A stretch of 64,000 nucleotides of DNA from Deinandra increscens subsp. villosa. Lineage: Eukaryota > Streptophyta > Magnoliopsida > Asterales > Asteraceae. Positions 35,780-47,313 of this stretch are shown here, one piece after another; the first letter of the stretch is position 1, and each line of letters opens with the position of its first letter. The notes under the pieces are model-generated. The model saw nothing but the letters and a program-made list of their open reading frames with translations. It made no database searches and was not told the origin of the DNA. The stretch is from NCBI GenBank assembly GCA_039602395.1, contig JBCNJP010000017.1:10306871-10370870 (forward strand). Direction: 5' to 3'. A program made the translations under genes and the position numbers.

Positions 35780-36464
35780 GGATGGGGGTATGGTTGCCCC
35801 TTGTGGATGGAGCCTCTTGTGGGCGTTATGCACCATGTGACGTCCACGTCATCAAGAGGGGCTCCATAACTAAAGTAATGTAGTGGTAACCAATTTATAA
35901 CGCCCCTCTAATTATTACCTAATTATTATTTAAAAAACCCATTCAATTAAATCTATCCAATAAAAAAAATAATAAAAAAAATCAACCAATCAAGAAGGAT
36001 CAAGAAGGAGGGGGGAGGCGTTATTAACATAACGCCGGTGATTCCAAGCTCTAACATGGCGCCCTATGGGGGTGGGAAGGGGCTCCATGAGGGGCGTTAT
36101 ATTTAACATGGAGCCCCCATGGAGCCCCACTACGGATAGCCTAAGGCAACCATTTGAATCATAGAGGCAACCAATCATGTTGTGCCAACAAGAGAGGGAA
36201 TTTTTTTGCCTAAATGATGTTTTGGAGGTGGGTATGGTTGCCTAAATGTTTAGGCAAACTTTTTCGGCAAACATTAGCGTTGAGGAGGGCAACGGTCAAA
36301 AATAACGGCTAGTTGGTGGGTTATTTCTTCGGCAAACATTCGCCGAAAATGAGAGAGGTGGTTGCCGAAAATCAAGTTGCCGCGTGGGAAGGTATGGTCG
36401 CCGAGAATATGCCGAAGGTCGCCGAGATTTGCCGAGGGGGGATGCCGAGACATACCCCCCATCC
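35780..36464. mobile_element. PIF/Harbinger-like MITE with TTA duplication (685 bp)
   Basis: Left end GGATGGGGGTATGG and right end CATACCCCCCATCC are inverted repeats. TTA flanks both sides (35777-35779 and 36465-36467), the Harbinger target type. The interior holds GC-rich blocks with GGCGTTAT and ATAACGCC palindromic pieces (35820-36110), possibly a second MITE nested inside. Confidence 0.7.
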
Positions 36465-36664
36465 TTATGTATGGGTTGTCTTAATTTTCATCAAAAACAT
36501 TCGTACTCAATAAAAAGTAGAGAGACTACTTTGAAAGAGAACAACTTCAAATCTATGGTGATGTGAGAAAAGTAAAATAAAAAATTTAGAGCTCAAACCT
36601 AAAAACCCAACAAGCACCGAACGAGGGGACTAAACTAGAAAAACTGAGCCCCAAGCATTAGTAC

Positions 36665-37513
36665 TATGGGTGTAAACGAGCCGAGCCCCAGCTCGTCTAG
36701 GCTAGAGCTCGGCTCGTTTAAATTTTCGAGCTTTATTTTTGAAGCTCGAGCTCGGCTCGTGAAGAATTATTTAAGCTCGAGCTCGGTTCGGGCTCGGCTT
36801 GTTTATTATTAATTATTATTTTTTATATTTTTATAAATTAAATTTGGGAAAATTGGAATTTAATAATAGAAACTTTAAGTGATTGGCGGATAATAATATG
36901 AGTTTCACATTTGCATCACAATAATACGAATTAAACATGTTGGTGATTATAATGATACGCCGTTATATTTTTATCTTTCGATTAGGGTTCGATTAGGATA
37001 ATAATATGAGGTTTCTTCCTTTTGTTTATGTTTATTTCTCTTATCTTTCGATTAGAGTTGATTCGAACCCTAATCGAAATATAAAAAGCAACGGCGTATT
37101 ATTATAGTCATCAACATGTTTAATTCGTATTATTGTGATGCAAATGTGAAACTCATATTATTATCCGCCAATCACTTAAAACATGTATTATTAAATTCCA
37201 ATTTTCCTTTAAATTTGTATGTATTTAGAATTATACTTTTTTATATAGAAAATGATACATATTATTTACTTATTTTATCATAAGTTTATATATAATAATC
37301 ATAACTTTTTAGATATATTATAAAAAAGCTCGTTTAGGCTCGCGAGCCGGCTCGAGCTCGATAAGTAAAGCTCGGGCTCGAGCTCGTTTATTAAATGAGC
37401 CTTATTTCAAAGCTCGAGCTCGGCTCGGGCTCGTTAAGGCTCGGCTCGTTTCGAGCTTTTTATCGAGTTGATCTCGAGTAGCTCACGAGCGGCTCGACTC
37501 ATTTACACCTCTA
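36665..37513. mobile_element. hAT-type element rich in GAGCTCG/GGCTCG
   Basis: Ends TATGGGTGTAAACGAGCCGA and, reverse-complemented, TAGAGGTGTAAATGAGTCGA. An exact 8 bp duplication ATTAGTAC lies on both sides (36657-36664 and 37514-37521). The outer arms are packed with AGCTCGGCTCG variants. The middle is interrupted by a Mutator-like MITE (36847-37208), so its original length was about 480 bp. No transposase. Confidence 0.8.
36847..37208. mobile_element. Mutator-like foldback MITE 3, nested in the hAT element
   Basis: Long inverted arms (GGAAAATTGGAATTTAATAA...AAATTCCAATTTTCCT), about 150 bp each. Perfect 9 bp duplication TTAAATTTG (36838-36846 and 37209-37217). It inserted after the GCTCG element and is unrelated to it in sequence. 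Confidence 0.82.
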
Positions 37514-37534
37514 ATTAGTACGTAACACATAATA

Positions 37535-38110
37535 AAGAAACATGTAACTTACATAGGTCTCATGTAGTCCGGAGTTGGAGGTCTCCTTGGAATCAATATC
37601 TCTATCATTTGTGATGGGGGTAAGATTGTCTACATCCCACCCTCCACAGACCCTATCATAAGTTTTATGCTTTTCATGAGATATTGTTGGGTATGATTGT
37701 TGTTGTTGTAAGTTGTAACATACATAGGTCACCGTACAAAGGGAAAACTAAGTCACTTCGAAGATGCGAAGAGACAAACAAAATCCTCAGCCCCTTCCTA
37801 GAAGTCCCTAATTTTTATCCTACGCCTCCATGAAATTCTATCCTCGATCATATTCTTAGAGATGTGCAAGTCTAGCAAATCATGCATAATATGTTCATCT
37901 CACGTCAATTTAGGTCTCCCTCTCCTCCCATTGACACTGATGGTATTCACTAATCTAACCGGTACTGTCAAGTGTCTCCTCTTTACATGTCCAAACCATC
38001 TCAATCTACCCTCCCTAATCTTGTCCAAAATACTAGCGACAATAAAATCTTTTTCGAAAAACCTCATTTCTAATTTTGTCCAACCTTGAGTATCCATCCA
38101 TCCACCTCTT
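37535..38110 (-). pseudogene. RTE-type LINE reverse transcriptase C-terminal remnant
   Basis: The minus-strand translation shows IREGRLRWFGHVKRRHLT followed by VPVRLVN and GRRGRPKLT, the characteristic end of plant LINE reverse transcriptases. Frames downstream are broken, with a late DVDNLTPITNDRDID stretch. 5'-truncated, as usual for LINEs. It abuts the right duplication of the hAT element. Confidence 0.75.
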
Positions 38111-39338
38111 CGCGTGTTGCCTTAGTTTTTAATTTATTTAAATAGTTAGACTGATCAACCTATTTAATGTTGATGTTAACCGTAAACATGTCTACAGTTT
38201 AACCTATTTTTACTCTCCACCATCCACTTAATATGATTACAATGTTATTATTACTCTACGACCTGTTTAACATGTTTAAATCAATAGGTTAGCAGTTGTT
38301 TTTTTTTTTAAATTAACAGGTTAAACGAAACATGCTTAAGTTTACTAGATTTTCAGTGTCTACAAGTTAGAGCTTATATTTTACACGAATAGAAATATTG
38401 GTCTTGATTTAATTGAGGAGTTCAGCTTGACATATTAATCTGTTTAGTTAACTATTCATAAATTACAACAAAAAATATAAATAATCGTATATTGTTAACA
38501 TGTCACTCAATTACACCCGTTTAACTAATTTGTTACAGTTTATTTATGACTCATTTACAACTTGTCAACACATTTGACTCGTCTAAATAGGCATGTCCGG
38601 GTACAAGATGATGCATTTCACAAATATAAATATATAAATTGTGGTTTAATTAATCAATTACACCCACCAAACTCATACGGATGACACCAATGACGGATCC
38701 ACTAATTTGCATTATGGGTACAAAAAGCAAATCACATGAAATCATTTGATCATGAAACTTTACGGATACATGTTCTTAATAAGATTTTATAACCCATGCG
38801 TTGTCGCGGGATAACACGGTTTTATAAAACAATTGTATTGTTATAACGTAATATAAAAAGAAGCGGGGGATGCGTAACAACCCAAACACTTAAAGTATCG
38901 AGCGTACGAGCTAGAAACTATCGTGGAGGTTGGAAATAGAAAATAAAATACATTTATGCTACACAATGTCAACACCAACTACTTAATGGAAACGACCAAA
39001 CATATTAGAACACCAAATATGTTTTATATCTTTTTCGCTTTGATAAGAAATAAATAATATATATATAAATGGTGAAAAAAGGTGTCTACATGTCTACACT
39101 TATGAGGGTATCTATAATACTATATATATATATATATATAGTTGGGTTAAAATAAGAAATACTTTTACGTAATAAGTGTATGAAGTAGATGATGTGTTGG
39201 ATATTAATGTATAGCATTGTGTTTTAATTATATTTTTGGTAAATATATGACACTATACATGGCTTTTTCCATTCTAGAAGGTTATGTCTATCAAAATTAG
39301 AATTGAAGGATAACATGATGTACTGTATCTAAATTATC
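38111..39338. other. No gene seen; AT-rich, short AT microsatellite
   Basis: Nothing coding recognised. There is an AT dinucleotide run near 39122-39140. A hairpin-like ACCCATGCGTTGTCGCGGG at about 38787-38806 resembles a Helitron-type terminal palindrome, but no CTRR terminus follows. Confidence 0.5.
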
Positions 39339-40246
39339 ATGGGGCAGAGTGAGAGAGGAAAAGGAAAAGCCACCGGCGCCGGAGTATGGCAGAAGGTTAG
39401 GGGTCGAAGTCCGTTCAGGAACAAAGGGGAAGGAAGCGGGCGGCAAGATTGTCACTTCGTTTTTTGTCTCTAACCTTCCTACGGGTGTTAAATATGAAGA
39501 TTTGTGGGAAAAATTCAGTCGATTTGGGCAAGTGGCGGACGTTTTCATTGCTTCCAGAGTCGACAAAGGGGGAAACCCGTTTGGGTTTGTCAAGTTCGTT
39601 AATGTGGGGGATAAGTGGGATCTCGAGAAGAAACTTAATGGGATCCGTATGGACTTTCTTAAGCTATCGGTCAATCTGGAACGGTTTGATCGGTACGGAA
39701 ACCCGGTGAATAGGAGAATGGCGAAGGAAGTTGCTGGAGTTTTTGGGGGGGGGGGGGGGGGCAGAGACAGGTTGTGGGCAGTCGTCCGGTGGGTGCGGGG
39801 CGACCACTCTGGTGGACAATCGGTCTTTTGCCAACGTTGTCGGGAACCCCACGCAACCTGAGAAATTCCTTCAAGTGTCAGAGTTATCGTCCGATTCCTT
39901 GGATGCGTGGGCTGTGAGAGCTTTGCTGGGAAAAGCAAAAGACATCAAAAGGCTATGTAAATTGCACGAATGGATGTCGGACCTTCCCATGCAAGGGTGG
40001 AGGTTGCGGTATCTGGGAGGTCTGTTGGTTCTTATCTCCTTCGAGAACGCAGATGAAGCGGAAGACATCCTAGCGGTTAAGGCCCTCTGGGAGCCCTGGT
40101 TTCTTAAGCTTGACATGTGGCGAGGTCAAGCGTTCAATTTCGAAAGGGTGGCATGGATCAAAATTCAGGGTGTGCCTCCGGATCTTTGGAACCATAACGT
40201 TTTCGATGATATCGGGAAGATGGTGGGGACGATTTGTCAACCCTCA
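39339..40246 (+). pseudogene. L1-type LINE ORF1 (RRM protein), frameshifted and cut by gap
   Basis: ORF1 of a plant L1 element, an RNA-binding chaperone-like protein. ATG at 39339 gives MGQSERGKGK and a Trp-containing start. The frame then shifts to one with an RRM: TSFFVSNLPTG (RNP2), GNPFGFVKF (RNP1). After a run of 17 G at 39745-39761 the frame shifts again into SFANVVGNPTQP, then RRLYLGGLLVLI-like and WIKIQGVPPDLW (zinc-knuckle-adjacent DUF4283 type). The sequence ends at the N gap. The G run may be real or a sequencing error; a base lost or gained there would join the two frames. Confidence 0.75.
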
Positions 40247-40746
40247 NNNNNNNNNNNNNNNNNNNNNNNNNNNNNNNNNNNNNNNNNNNNNNNNNNNNNN
40301 NNNNNNNNNNNNNNNNNNNNNNNNNNNNNNNNNNNNNNNNNNNNNNNNNNNNNNNNNNNNNNNNNNNNNNNNNNNNNNNNNNNNNNNNNNNNNNNNNNNN
40401 NNNNNNNNNNNNNNNNNNNNNNNNNNNNNNNNNNNNNNNNNNNNNNNNNNNNNNNNNNNNNNNNNNNNNNNNNNNNNNNNNNNNNNNNNNNNNNNNNNNN
40501 NNNNNNNNNNNNNNNNNNNNNNNNNNNNNNNNNNNNNNNNNNNNNNNNNNNNNNNNNNNNNNNNNNNNNNNNNNNNNNNNNNNNNNNNNNNNNNNNNNNN
40601 NNNNNNNNNNNNNNNNNNNNNNNNNNNNNNNNNNNNNNNNNNNNNNNNNNNNNNNNNNNNNNNNNNNNNNNNNNNNNNNNNNNNNNNNNNNNNNNNNNNN
40701 NNNNNNNNNNNNNNNNNNNNNNNNNNNNNNNNNNNNNNNNNNNNNN
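40247..40746. other. Assembly gap of exactly 500 N
   Basis: All N. The round length suggests a placeholder of unknown true size. LINE sequence ends on the left and Copia gag begins on the right. Confidence 0.99.
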
Positions 40747-41739
40747 ACATTCCAAATGGATGTAAGCAAGTCACTGGAGGATCATACTGATGAGTTTAAT
40801 AAACTTATATTGGATTTGGAGAATATTGAGGTAAAATTAGATGAGGAGGATCAGGCAATTTTGTTTCTAACTTCCCTTCCCTATTCATATGAACATTTCG
40901 TAGATACACTAATGTATGAGAGGGAAACACTTACAATGGATGAGTTTATTGCTGCTCTTAATTCTAAAGAGTTGAAGAGAAGGTCTGACCAGAAGAATGA
41001 TGGTGGTGAGGGCCTGTTTGTAAGGGGAAGACAAGAACTAAGAACTTCAAAGAATAAGTTTAAATTCAGATCCAAATCAAGAAACAAACTTAAATGTTTT
41101 GTTTGTGGCTCTGAGAAACATCTCAAGAAAGAATGCCCTGTCAAGAAAAAGAAGAATGATGGGTCATACAATAAGCCTCAAGTAAATGTTTCTCCTGGTG
41201 ATTCCTTTGATGGATATGAGAGTTTAGAAGTATTGGTTGTGGGAAAAGAGAAGAATAAAGAGATGTGGATCATGGATTCAGGCTGCTCTTACCATATGAC
41301 TCCCAATCTCTCTTATTTCAGTGACATCAAGATGCAGGATATGGGGACAGTACAACTAGGAGACAGCAGGCCTTGCAGAGTTATAGGTGAAGGTACTGTT
41401 ACTTTACCTTTAAATAATGGCACTGAATTGAAGTTGACTAAAGTTACGTACATCCCTGAGTTGACTAGAAACCTAATATCACTTGGCACTTTTGAAAGGA
41501 GTGGTCATTATGTTAGTTTAAAAGATGGTAGGGACAAGATAATAAAAGGGTCATTGGTAGTGATGTCCTGTACAAGGTGTGAGAATAACATATATGTGCT
41601 AGATGGTGGGGTCAATGGAGAGTGTAATGTAGCTCAGGGTAGTCAAATGACTGATCAAGAAGCAGTGTTATGGCACATCAAGGCAATCAAGCCCATTGGA
41701 CCTCTGCTGTCTGATGATGTTGATATGCTGCTAATATGA
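40747..41739 (+). pseudogene. Copia gag-protease fragment with internal deletion
   Basis: Continues from the gap in frame. Gag of the UBN2 type (LEDHTDEFNKLILDLENIE, LTSLPYSYEHFVDTL), a zinc knuckle (CFVCGSEKHLKKEC, near 41096) and protease (IMDSGCSYHMT, about 41270). It reaches the pre-integrase region at about 41670 (AVLWH), where the frame jumps to an unrelated tail (IKAIKPIGPLLSDD) and stops at 41739. Integrase, reverse transcriptase and RNase H are deleted. The tail continues to a purine tract (AAGGTGGAGAT) and LTR. Non-autonomous. The 5' part lies in or beyond the gap. Confidence 0.85.
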
Positions 41740-41787
41740 CTGGTTATTAGCTCTTCATCAATTTTTTGACATTAAATCAAGGTGGAG

Positions 41788-42092
41788 ATTGTTAGCATGT
41801 GATCTTGCTGGTCAACAAGTGTAAAATAAAGTTCAGGGGGCAAATGTGACAAGTCAGAAAGTATAAGGACTGAATGTGGTAAATCGGGTTAATCTTTGTT
41901 AACCGCGTGTTTAATCTGTTTGAAAAGTTTGTTAGGTTTAACGATGATAAATAGGAGTGTGAGTTGTAGTTTAGATCTTGATCTTGTATTCGTTATCTCT
42001 CAATCATTTTTCTGTAATCTCTCTTCTTGTTCATCAATAAACATTTGCCTCTTTCGATTTCACTTCTTTGTATGTGTTGATTTCATTTTCAA
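41788..42092 (+). repeat. Copia 3' LTR, about 305 bp
   Basis: Starts TGTTAGCATGTGATC after the purine tract and ends near ATTTTCA at about 42092. The right edge meets the DUF1262-derived sequence at about 42096. No matching 5' LTR is visible. Confidence 0.6.
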
Positions 42093-42095
42093 TAG

Positions 42096-42560
42096 GTATG
42101 ATGCATATACATACCCTTTATGCGGTCTATGTGGATTTATAGCATAATATCGGTTTGACGACAATGATTGGTTAAGCACCGGAATCAAGACCACATACTT
42201 CATTGCTTGAATGTTGAAGTTGATCGGTCAATATCTTGTTCTGCGGAAACGGTAACCCTGCAGGATATCGATTCTTGCATTTTTCATAGCCCAAAACACG
42301 AGTATGTTTCAGGCTCTTCATCTTGGATTACCACGTAGCCGGAATTTGGACCCTCACGAGGTTGATATAAAGCCTCTAGAGAGGTTTCATATTGAGAAAG
42401 AGATCGGATCACATACATTATTGAAACTACTGATAAACTTGCACGAGAAAATTTCTGTTTTCTATGTATTAATGTAAGAGGTACGACAAGTATATTTGAA
42501 GATGAGATGTATATGTCACCCTACTTGCTATCAATTGGCTGTCGATTAGCTATCATGTAT
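42096..42560 (-). pseudogene. DUF1262 gene fragment: exon 1 and promoter duplicate
   Basis: Homologous along its whole length to 53622-54180, in the same orientation. It covers the exon-1 coding part of a DUF1262 gene (for example CATACCCTTTATGCGG and CATCTTGGATTACCA shared), its start region and upstream sequence (TACTTGCTATCAATTGGCTGT shared). Many substitutions and small indels; no open frame. Exon 2 is absent; a Copia LTR lies immediately on the exon-2 side, and a MITE breaks the promoter side at 42581. Confidence 0.8.
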
Positions 42561-42580
42561 TTGAGATCAAATAAATTAAA

Positions 42581-42878
42581 GGGATGTTTAGTTCGTGGAA
42601 TTTTTATGGAATTGAAATTGCAAAGTTTTTTTTAAGCTGTGCTTAGTTGGGTTATGGACAAATTTAAATTGAAGTGAATTCATTTAATCAATGGAATTTG
42701 AAGCCATGTAACTTTCCGTCATTAAATTGAGGGATTTTTTAAAATGTTGAATAGTACTAAATTCTATTGATTATAGGATATCATTGCATTTCAAATTCAT
42801 CGTTACCCAACTATGCACAACTTTAAAAGGAAAACTTTACAATTCCAATTCCATTACATTACACGAACCAAACGCCCC
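42581..42878. mobile_element. Harbinger-like MITE, 298 bp
   Basis: Ends GGGATGTTTAGTTCGTG and (reverse complement) GGGGCGTTTGGTTCGTG. Flanks AAA and TAA suggest a 3 bp target with one change. It interrupts the promoter-side sequence of the DUF1262 fragment. Confidence 0.55.
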
Positions 42879-42950
42879 TAAGGGTCTCACAAGAATCTAG
42901 CGAATTTGTGGAAAAATAATGTTGGTGATTATTTTCATAGGCTCCGGAAG

Positions 42951-43140
42951 TAGGAGGTCCAATCCGTCTTCATGCAAAACAGGGTTATAAGTTTCTTGTT
43001 TGCAAAGCTGGGTATGAGAGTTATTCTAATCAGTTTCCAGTTATGATAGGTTTTGAAGTTGAGCTCAAGTTGGTGACAAGAAGATCAAGGGTTGAGGCCC
43101 ATAATTCTTCTCTTGTTCATGAAGTCTTAAACCCTAATTA
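42951..43140 (+). pseudogene. Unidentified exon-like fragment
   Basis: After an AG (acceptor-like, TTTTCATAG), a plus-strand frame reads APEVGGPIRLHAKQGYKF then LVCKAGYESYSNQFPVMIGF and EVELKLVTRR before losing coherence. It looks like an exon of a host gene without its neighbours. Product not recognised. Confidence 0.35.
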
Positions 43141-43358
43141 TTATCTATATATATTCATGATTTAATTGTATTCCTTGAGCATCTTTAATAAAAATTAAGC
43201 TCTAGTTAAGCACGTGGATATAGGTCCCCATTAGGACTGAACCACTTTTTGTCTTATTTTTCTGCTTATATTATGAAGCTTGTATTTTTTGGAATTGGAC
43301 ACAAAGAAAGAAAAAAACCCAAGATTCACGCCCCCAACATGTGAACTATATGTCTATA

Positions 43359-43996
43359 CAGGGGCGGATCCAGAAATTTTTTCCACTGGGTTCACCTTTT
43401 TTTTTCAGTGGTCGGAATTCGAACAACTAAATGTCAAAATTTCCAGTTTAATCGGTTCGGGTCTGATCGGGTCGGGTCGAGTGTGTTTTCTAATCTTATT
43501 GACATCTTCGATAAGGTGTTCGTATGATAATTGGTTATTACTTCTAACATGTATAAGTTATAACCAAACGATTATTTTTTTTATTACTAATTACTTTATG
43601 TTTTCCCTTTAATCTTTATTATAGTTGGACTTGTATAAATATAAACCAAAGCAACACATTAACAATAGCTAGTTCTAGTCCAGTTGGTATGACAGTAACT
43701 CTTTACTTGGCCGACGCAAGTTCAAGACCCGGCAAAGGAACTGTTTTTTTATTTAGTTACCAACACAAATAAAAGAAAGAAAAAGGGATAAAAATGGGGA
43801 GGTACAGAATCGAACTCAGTACCTCTACGATATAGGTACGGAAGTTATCCAGCTAAGCTAGAACGAGTTTGTTAATAGGATTCACCCTTAATCTATATAA
43901 GGATTCACTCCTACTTTTTTATATATATTTTCACTAAAAGTTCGAAATCCACTGGGTTCCCGTGAACCCGGTGGATACATACTGGATCCGCCCCTG
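43359..43996. mobile_element. hAT MITE, 638 bp, 8 bp TSD
   Basis: Ends CAGGGGCGGATCCAG and CTGGATCCGCCCCTG. Perfect 8 bp duplication TGTCTATA (43351-43358 and 43997-44004). Inside are two tRNA-like segments: one forward with AAGTTCAAGACCC near 43728, one reverse near 43800-43870. These suggest SINE sequence inserted in or captured by the MITE. Confidence 0.88.
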
Positions 43997-44504
43997 TGTC
44001 TATATTGAGTTTGTTACAGTCGATTATTCGATTAGGAAGAAACTGATAAAAATCAAGTCGTATTCATTCTTTATTTCTGTTTCTAAATAAGTTTGTTTGA
44101 TTCGATTGGGTTTCCATTGTTTGGTTCATTGCAGGTTTTTTGTTACTTTTGATTTGGTATTGACAAGTTGGACGACCCGCGCGTTGCCGCGGAGCCGTCC
44201 CATTTAAAAAGGGCGATTAGCGAAAGATGTAATAATTTACAAAAGCTTGTATATACCAAAAGATGTAACTTGCTTTAGTTGTCTTATACATATTGATTTT
44301 ATGATAGTATAAAATATATCAAGTGTATCCCATATTTACATACATTATTGAAAACTTGGGATCACTTGTGGTGGTTCATCACCGAGTCTCCAAAAGGATA
44401 TTGAGACTGCATCTGTGCTTCCCATTTTTACATACACTATTGAAACCTTAAACTGCAATTACAAAACAACAAAGTGAATAATTTAAAAGAAAGTCAAGTG
44501 CAAC

Positions 44505-44625
44505 ACTCAAAGACTGTTTTTCATTTCCTCCAAGAGAGTTTTGTAGTATTCTTGTTAGCTTAGAGTCTCTGTGTGGAATATGACCATTTGGCTCTTTGCT
44601 ACATCCAGACAATATAATATTTTGA
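44505..44625 (-). pseudogene. Kinesin motor-domain fragment
   Basis: The minus-strand frame gives SGCSKEPNGHIPHRDSKLTR and ILQNSLGGNEK. This matches the conserved kinesin motor motif (HIPYRDSKLTRILQ..LGGN), near the end of the motor core. Only one exon-sized piece; the rest of the motor, including the P-loop, is missing. A captured or pseudogene fragment. Confidence 0.75.
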
Positions 44626-44883
44626 TTAAGATGACGATGAGAAAACATTAATTCATTTTATGCTTGAAACATGTTCAGCTAAAATCAAAGCTTACATCAA
44701 AGCTTAAAAGTGTAAGTTTTATAAGCATAAACGTATTTGAATACCTGACTAAGACTGCAAAGAAGCTTAAACCGTTATGTTTTCAGAGCTCAACATGCTG
44801 ACCTTTTAGTGCCACAGCTAAGCATGCTTCATATGGACCTGCTGAGATCAGAAATTTGATTAGAAGAGGTCCATATAAGAGGT

Positions 44884-45093
44884 TCATCCCATATAAACCT
44901 GATTAGTTAAAGAAAGGTGAGCTTGTGGACAATAATTAAATAAGGGCCACATTACCTGAGAATCCGGTGTGTCTCCATAATTGTGACAAAAAGTTCCAAA
45001 TAATGAGCCGCCTACATAAACAAATATGATAACCAAAAGCACACCAATGGTATATTTTTTTGAGCCAAACACAAAATTTAAGCCGAACACCAT
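44884..45093 (-). pseudogene. Hydrophobic fragment, possible transporter first helix
   Basis: The minus-strand frame has VFGSKKYTIGVLLVIIFVYV, a probable transmembrane helix, then GGSLFGTFCHNYGD. The KYTIG-hydrophobic pattern is reminiscent of SLC35/EamA-type transporters, but the match is too short to assign. Confidence 0.3.
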
Positions 45094-45585
45094 CCATAAG
45101 CTACACTATTTCAGAAGTAAAATAGATGAAATAAGTAGGCAAAACTCAAAGTCGATAGGCATCTGAAAACGAACCTTAACAGTGAGGCAACAATCAACAA
45201 TAAGAGTATCCTCTAGCAACCTAAAAAAAACGAATGAAGTACTAAACAAAGATTACATCAAATATGCATATTTGATTAAAAATATAAACTTCTCTGAATG
45301 CAACTCATATTCTCAAGAAGCAGAGATTCTATCTACAAAATAGATGAACTAAAACGACGCCATCGTGTAGAGGGAGCTAAAACGTACCTGAAATCGAATG
45401 GTTAGGGTTCCAAACAACTTCCCAAATCTAAATGTTGTTAACCAAAGGTTCAAGGTAGTGTAAGACAATCAACAAAGTGGAACTATGAACTGGGCTAGTG
45501 GGCTGGATTGGATAGTTTAGACCTGATATAGCAAAATGAGACAAACATTAGAGTTTACACGAAGTGTGACTCTATACATAAACCA

Positions 45586-45590
<5 letters not shown>

Positions 45591-45629
<39 letters not shown>
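45591..45629. repeat. TA dinucleotide microsatellite
   Basis: An almost pure (TA)n run of about 38 bp. Confidence 0.95.
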
Positions 45630-45632
<3 letters not shown>

Positions 45633-46314
45633 CAATATTTTATTTAGTATCATTGTTGAACCTCCAAAGCAACTTAAACACGCACCAAATACATACAAAA
45701 AATATCACGTACGCAATAGTTTCTGACCTCTTTGGCCATAACCCATTAAAGTTAACTAAGACTCGAGATATAATTTTTTATTAAAACCAAATGACATCGA
45801 GGTTCAGTTTGTCAACACTAAAAGGGTAATTGGTACAAATTTATAAATCCAAAAACATGCCTACGCAGACATGCTAAACATTCATCAACATTTATGTTCA
45901 AAGTTAGACATAAATAGTATTGAACAAAATATCAAGTAAACTATGCTGCATATATAAGACCTTAAGCTTGTTATCTGGTTTAATAGAGTTTTCAAAAGGG
46001 AAATTGGTAAAAACTTGAAAGTCAAAACATGTTGAGGTATCGATAAAACAATTAAACAATCTCTAAAATCACGTTAAAAGTAAGGGTAATTGGTAAACAC
46101 TTATAAGTCAAAATATGTAGAGCTATAATCAAAACAGTTAAACAATTATCTAAAATTAGAATCAAAGTTAGGCATATATAAATTCAAATAAAAAGACCTT
46201 ATGAATTTTCGTTTAAGAAGTTTGTTAGCCACTTTAATAGATACATCAAAACTTGGATCATACTCAACACCTTGATACAACAGGTAATAATTGAATGAAC
46301 CTGAGACACGTTAC

Positions 46315-46533
46315 CTATGAAAAGCAAACTTGAATCTTGGTGTGCCATCTCTTAGGGATCAATACAGAAGGAGCCAATGTGACATTATACACACTTGCAT
46401 AATGTTGGAGCTTCAACCGCGATACTCCAGATACAGTAACACGTGCACATGATTCTTTGGAAGGGACATTAATTGGTGTAGGAGTAACATCTATAACTGG
46501 ATTTTTGACATCAATGCCTGTGATCTCAAACAT
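46315..46533 (-). pseudogene. Unidentified gene fragment
   Basis: An open minus-strand stretch with VTPTPINVPSKESCARVTVS, GVSRLKLQHYASVYNVTLAP and SVLIPKRWHTKIQVCFS. The composition and periodicity look like a genuine exon. I cannot name the protein. It lies among other captured-looking fragments on the same strand. Confidence 0.4.
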
Positions 46534-47097
46534 TATGAATATTTACCAATTTAGCATCTCATATATACTTCAAATCAAATTACCAAATTGAACTTCACCC
46601 TCTAAATTAGCATTCTCTGCAACTGTTAGATTCAAATACTTTTTTTTTGATTTGCTTTTTAAAATTATCAAATTTCATGATATCAACAGAGAATACCCAA
46701 ACCAAAAATTTTAAACCCAAAATCGATATCCGAACTCAAGATGAACCTAAATCTATTACAACTCAGAATCACCGATGTGATGAACTAAGACAATAAGACA
46801 ATCGAATACAACTCTCTATGATTAACACTATAATCCTCACAAATACTCAACACCTTGATACAACAGGTATCACAATCTAATAAATAACGATTTAAGACAT
46901 ACATAATAAACCAACATCATTGCGATTTTCATTCCCATAAACTTCAGGTAACTGTACTGATATATAAAACATGTGAGTCAGCCTTTGAGGTCTAGCTTTT
47001 TCAAACCAATATTTAGGAAAATCAAGCAAGCAAATGATGATTGTAAAGTATAAAATTTTAAATAATGTAATCATGTAAATCTTACCATATATACAGG

Positions 47098-47313
47098 TTA
47101 ATCCCTCTTTCCTTCCGAATGCATCACCCACTCCTCGTCAATTATCGCATACCTTGCTGCAGATGTACCAAAATCAATCCCCAAATTAAGCTTTGCCACA
47201 TCTTCAACATCAGTAGTTAAATGTGCTTTACAATTACTCCTTTGGAATCGCATTCCCCTTCTTGTTTCTGATCTATGCTGATCTGAATTACAAATATCAT
47301 GAAACACAATCAC
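47098..47313 (-). pseudogene. FGGY carbohydrate kinase N-terminal fragment
   Basis: The minus-strand frame ends with LNLGIDFGTSAARYAIIDEE followed by HSEGKRD and a stop. GIDFGTSAAR is the phosphate-1 loop typical of FGGY kinases. Plants have a plastid D-ribulose/xylulose kinase-like protein with this start. The upstream part (SQRSETRRGMRF-like) could be transit peptide. A donor-like GGTAAGATT follows about 47085. A fragment only, without the catalytic core. Confidence 0.65.

Noticed and set aside
39297..39938. 213-codon minus-strand frame opposite LINE ORF1
   Set aside because: Shadow of the plus-strand RRM protein, which has recognisable motifs.
40234..40790. Reading frames made of unknown residues around the N gap
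   Set aside because: Artefact of translating N.
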